Shown piece by piece: positions 60,748-64,000 of a stretch of DNA of 64,000 nt. The translations under genes were made by a program, and so were the position numbers. The stretch's first letter is position 1. Each line of letters starts with the position of its first letter. The notes under the pieces are model-generated. The model had not been told where the DNA came from. It worked only from the letters and a program-made list of their open reading frames with translations, and ran no database searches. The DNA comes from Trichoplax sp. H2 (taxonomy: Eukaryota; Placozoa; Uniplacotomia; Trichoplacea), in contig NOWV01000023.1 in assembly GCA_003344405.1 (NCBI GenBank), positions 310,001 through 374,000 of the forward strand, read 5' to 3'.

Positions 60748-63700
60748 CTATAAAATTGAAAAAAAATATTGTACATATTTATTTATACTCGTACCTAATA
60801 TAACCAATAAATACATTAATCCTACTAGTATACGTACTTAATTGTCTAACATACGAGTATGTTAAGAATGTAAGGATGTATTCAGAAAATGCGATTACTA
60901 GTTTTGCTTATTTCTATATTTTATTGCTTGCACGATTAAGTAAAAATGATAACAGTTTTTCAAGAACAATCCTCTCGTATTTATATCAACCAAAGTTATC
61001 ATTATTGTTCAAAATAGCACAATGCTCGTTAGTGGCATCTTAATAAAATGACAATTGTTCGAAATAATTTCACTTTTTAACACAAAAGCAGTATCCTATC
61101 TATGATTATTATGCTAGTACATTCAGGTATCGTAGTGACGTCAGGCTTTATATTAATCATTTCGATATCATAGCTACATTTGATTTTTGAGAAGAAAATT
61201 CATTGCGCTCTGGTCTGTACGGACTGTGCTAAGATGTTATAGTTAAGCGTTAATAATTTTCATGTTAGGGTAAAAAAACGAAAAAAGTATTAAGTAAGAT
61301 TCAGGATAAACACTTAGACTCTACATACTGTAATTAGAAAAGCAATACTGGAGTGGACGATATGTCTACAATGTAAATTACAAGGTAAATTATGAGAAAT
61401 AATCTTTTACATTCTTAAAAAAGAAATGATTTTGGGTGGAAATGGTTCAATTATATATTTAGTGCTAATCATCTTTGCTACATGTTTTTTATTAAATGAA
61501 CAAGCTATGGACGACGTACTGTGTAATACAGTGTATAGTATTGATATCCCGATCAAAGATATCTATTAATGATAGTATGATAAATTGTATAATGTACAGT
61601 ATCAGTAAAACCTTTAGTATAAGCATTAGATGCACAAATAAATTTGTACAAAGACAATATTAAAATTTGGAGATGAAACTACAGTAATATCATTATTTAA
61701 CGGTAAGGATTCCAACATACAAACGTTTTTAAAAATTCATTTATCTTTATTAAGTAGTAAATGGATTCGGAACGGACGGTGTAATATATTGTATCGATTT
61801 TGTTATGCCATAAACATTACTATTACTAAAAAATTGAATAATAGAGTGTTACGGAGCAAAGCACCGTACTTGCTAATTAGATTTTGTCAGTATTTAGCTA
61901 ATGGATCATATTGGTAATTATTAGATCGTGTACGAGAAGGTACTCGGCTACTCTACTAATAAAAACTATACTAATCTTTTAGAACAGTCTTATCCCTGTG
62001 TGACCGAAAGTAGTAAAGAACTACCACACAGTAGATCTCCAGGTGTAGTGGAGCAAGGCATATGTAATCTATTAGTTTAGTGTAGTAGTTCGCAACATAA
62101 GTTTGTGACAGAGTATCCAGAATCCTCTGGGATATTGATATTTCATTGAAAAAATGAATTAGATATACATATAATCCATTGAAGTGTATCTCTCATTAAT
62201 CAGCAATCATGTAGACATAGCGATTATTTGGCTACAAGTTCGTAAAGTTTAAAAATGCGGATAACTGTTAATCTTTGTCATATAAACAAAACTATCATAT
62301 GAATAATCAACGGATAATACTTTACTTCTGTCTCGGATATGATTTCAAGAAAAAGATATACGCGGTAGTAAAATAATAGGAATAGATATTGAACCGATAA
62401 ATATTTTCTAATCAACAGTGATTGTCTTGTACTTCACAATTATTTTTTATTTACACTATACATATGAAACACTAGGTTACCACGGTTTTTCTTTTCATTG
62501 AATTCTATTAACATTTCAGTAATATTTATATGTACGAAAACAGGTAAGGATGTTAATAAATAGTACACGTACAATATACGACGCGAAAATGCGATAAATT
62601 GTATATCATTGTGGTAATGATATCCTATTGGCGTACGTTTTCGGTAGTGTATTGTACATTCTACTAACACAACACAGTGCATAAAAAGTATTTTAAGTGG
62701 CATTTTGATTCTACTCTTGACTTCCGATCATCGTATTTGGTTGAAGCAAAGCTATCGTAAATTAAATTCATGATGATGATAAATCAACTCAATCTATTTT
62801 CTAATGTTACTATGTATCAAGGGTCAAAAATGGTAGAAAAAAGAAAGCGAAAACATAATAAAGCTCAATAATAATAAATCTTAAGCGCATAGTAACGTCG
62901 ATTATACAGTACATTAGCTGTGAAGCTGCATTTCGATTAAGAGAAAAAACAGAGGCATTGTAATGTATAATAATCCACCATTGGCAGACATTAGGATAAA
63001 TGAGATCAACTTTTAAATAAAAAAAATCAATATTTTTAAACACCAAAGTCAATTTAATGCAAAAGAGGATCAGTCTATTATTAAATATTTGATGCTTGTA
63101 CAATGTACTCGTACTCGTACTCTAGTAAGTATCTTATCAGCCTAATTTTTTTTATTTCATTTCCTACAGTTGACTGCAACAGTAGCAAGAATACATCTGC
63201 TTGAATATTTTATACTTGAATAGAATTAAATATAGCCTTGAATTATAAAGGAGTAATAGATATAAATTAAAAGAAAACATCTTGTTTGTTGCATTGGCGC
63301 TCAGGTTACATCTAAGTACAACTTTCAAACTAACTCTGTTAACTTAGCTGTTGTTGTTACATTACCGATGTGCATGTATAATTGTATATCCGTGCTATCA
63401 TAACCTAATTTTAGTAGTATACTCGTATCACTTTACTGACGTTCAATTTTATCGATGATTACCAGATAATTATAATAACTAGGTACAAATGATAGGATAT
63501 ACGTTATCGAACTAAACCGTATGTCAACTGTAATTTATCAATTGCCTAAACATCGATTTCATTACTATTTCCGCTACTCAATTTTTCACAGTAAGAATAT
63601 TTGAAAAAGTTCTTTTATGTAATTTTGATACTCAGCGTCTTTCTTGGATTGCATCGTCTCGAAATAAGAGGATGGTCATAGATCGCTGATACGACATACA

Positions 63701-64000
63701 GTAGTTGATCAGTAAAATATGCACAAAGGGGATTTGTTGAACTATTATTTTTATCGCTTTCTGAATATTGTAGACTATACCGTAGACAATATGTCAAGCG
63801 TAATGTTTTTTACACAATCTTATTTAAAACAGATAAAAAAAATGAAGGCTGTTCATATATATATGTAGTGTTGTTGTCAGTAAGACTTGTGTCGTTATGA
63901 TGATCATCATGGATACGCGTAGAAAGATCATTTTATAATAAAGCAGCATTAATGAATAGAAATTCGTAAATTATCATTGGAAGGGATAAAAAATAAAACT
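60748..64000. other. Upstream of SHOC2: intron or flank, nothing recognised
   Basis: Very AT-rich. If the missing SHOC2 N-terminal exon lies farther on, this is its first intron. I searched for the LRR lead-in (a RLDLS-like peptide) on the minus strand without success. Open frames at 62440-63103 and 63615-63797 (-) carry no family motif. Confidence 0.4.

Noticed and set aside
1-64000. tRNA, rRNA, transposase, prophage and bacterial operon signals
   Set aside because: No tRNA B-box/A-box pair, rRNA core, transposase motif or operon-like gene packing was seen; gene structure is intron-rich eukaryotic.

Overview
This is nuclear DNA of an animal with intron-rich genes. It is AT-rich, introns are mostly 50-700 bp with GT...AG ends, and splicing the exons by eye rebuilds seven proteins whose order and exon phases are consistent. 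Six are recognised: UAP1, RPL12, SCNM1, RSPH14, an A1CF/RBM46/RBM47-family RNA-binding protein, and the kinesin KIF21; SHOC2 is the seventh recognised gene and an eighth, small gene is not recognised. A ciliary radial-spoke gene, KIF21 and SHOC2 with bilaterian-like exon structure, in compact AT-rich DNA, suggest an early-branching metazoan. A placozoan (Trichoplax/Hoilungia type) is my best guess, but this is inference and not proven by the sequence.

Layout. 1-2416: non-coding, with about four copies of a ~275-bp tandem repeat just upstream of UAP1. 2417-7683 (+): UAP1, nine exons, complete. 8940-10245 (-): RPL12. 11023-13687 (+): SCNM1, six exons, complete and divergent from RPL12 across a 777-bp shared spacer. 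14166-16245 (-): RSPH14, ten exons, complete. 16512-17402 (-): an unrecognised four-exon gene. 18867-33833 (-): A1CF/RBM47-like gene, seven exons, complete; its first intron is 10 kb and is filled with unrelated tandem-repeat families and a 20-N assembly gap. 33834-43595: gene-poor, with two more tandem arrays. 43596-55415 (+): KIF21, 35 exons, complete from ATG to stop; its start codon lies next to a 49-bp x 8 tandem array. 57350-60747 (-): SHOC2, 17 exons; the N-terminal exon(s), about 100 residues, were not found. 60748-64000: nothing recognised.

The genes do not form a pathway. UAP1 makes UDP-N-acetylhexosamine, RPL12 is in the ribosomal stalk base, SCNM1 serves the minor spliceosome, RSPH14 the ciliary axoneme, the A1CF-like protein binds RNA, KIF21 restrains microtubule growth, and SHOC2 is a RAS-RAF scaffold. 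The interesting material is in the non-coding DNA: many unrelated minisatellite families packed into one intron and into the flanks of KIF21, clusters of a GTAC-centred palindromic motif (TACAGTAC), two GC-AG introns, and an assembly gap with duplicated flanks. I found no CRISPR array, tRNA, rRNA, prophage or transposase, and no convincing new multi-gene system.
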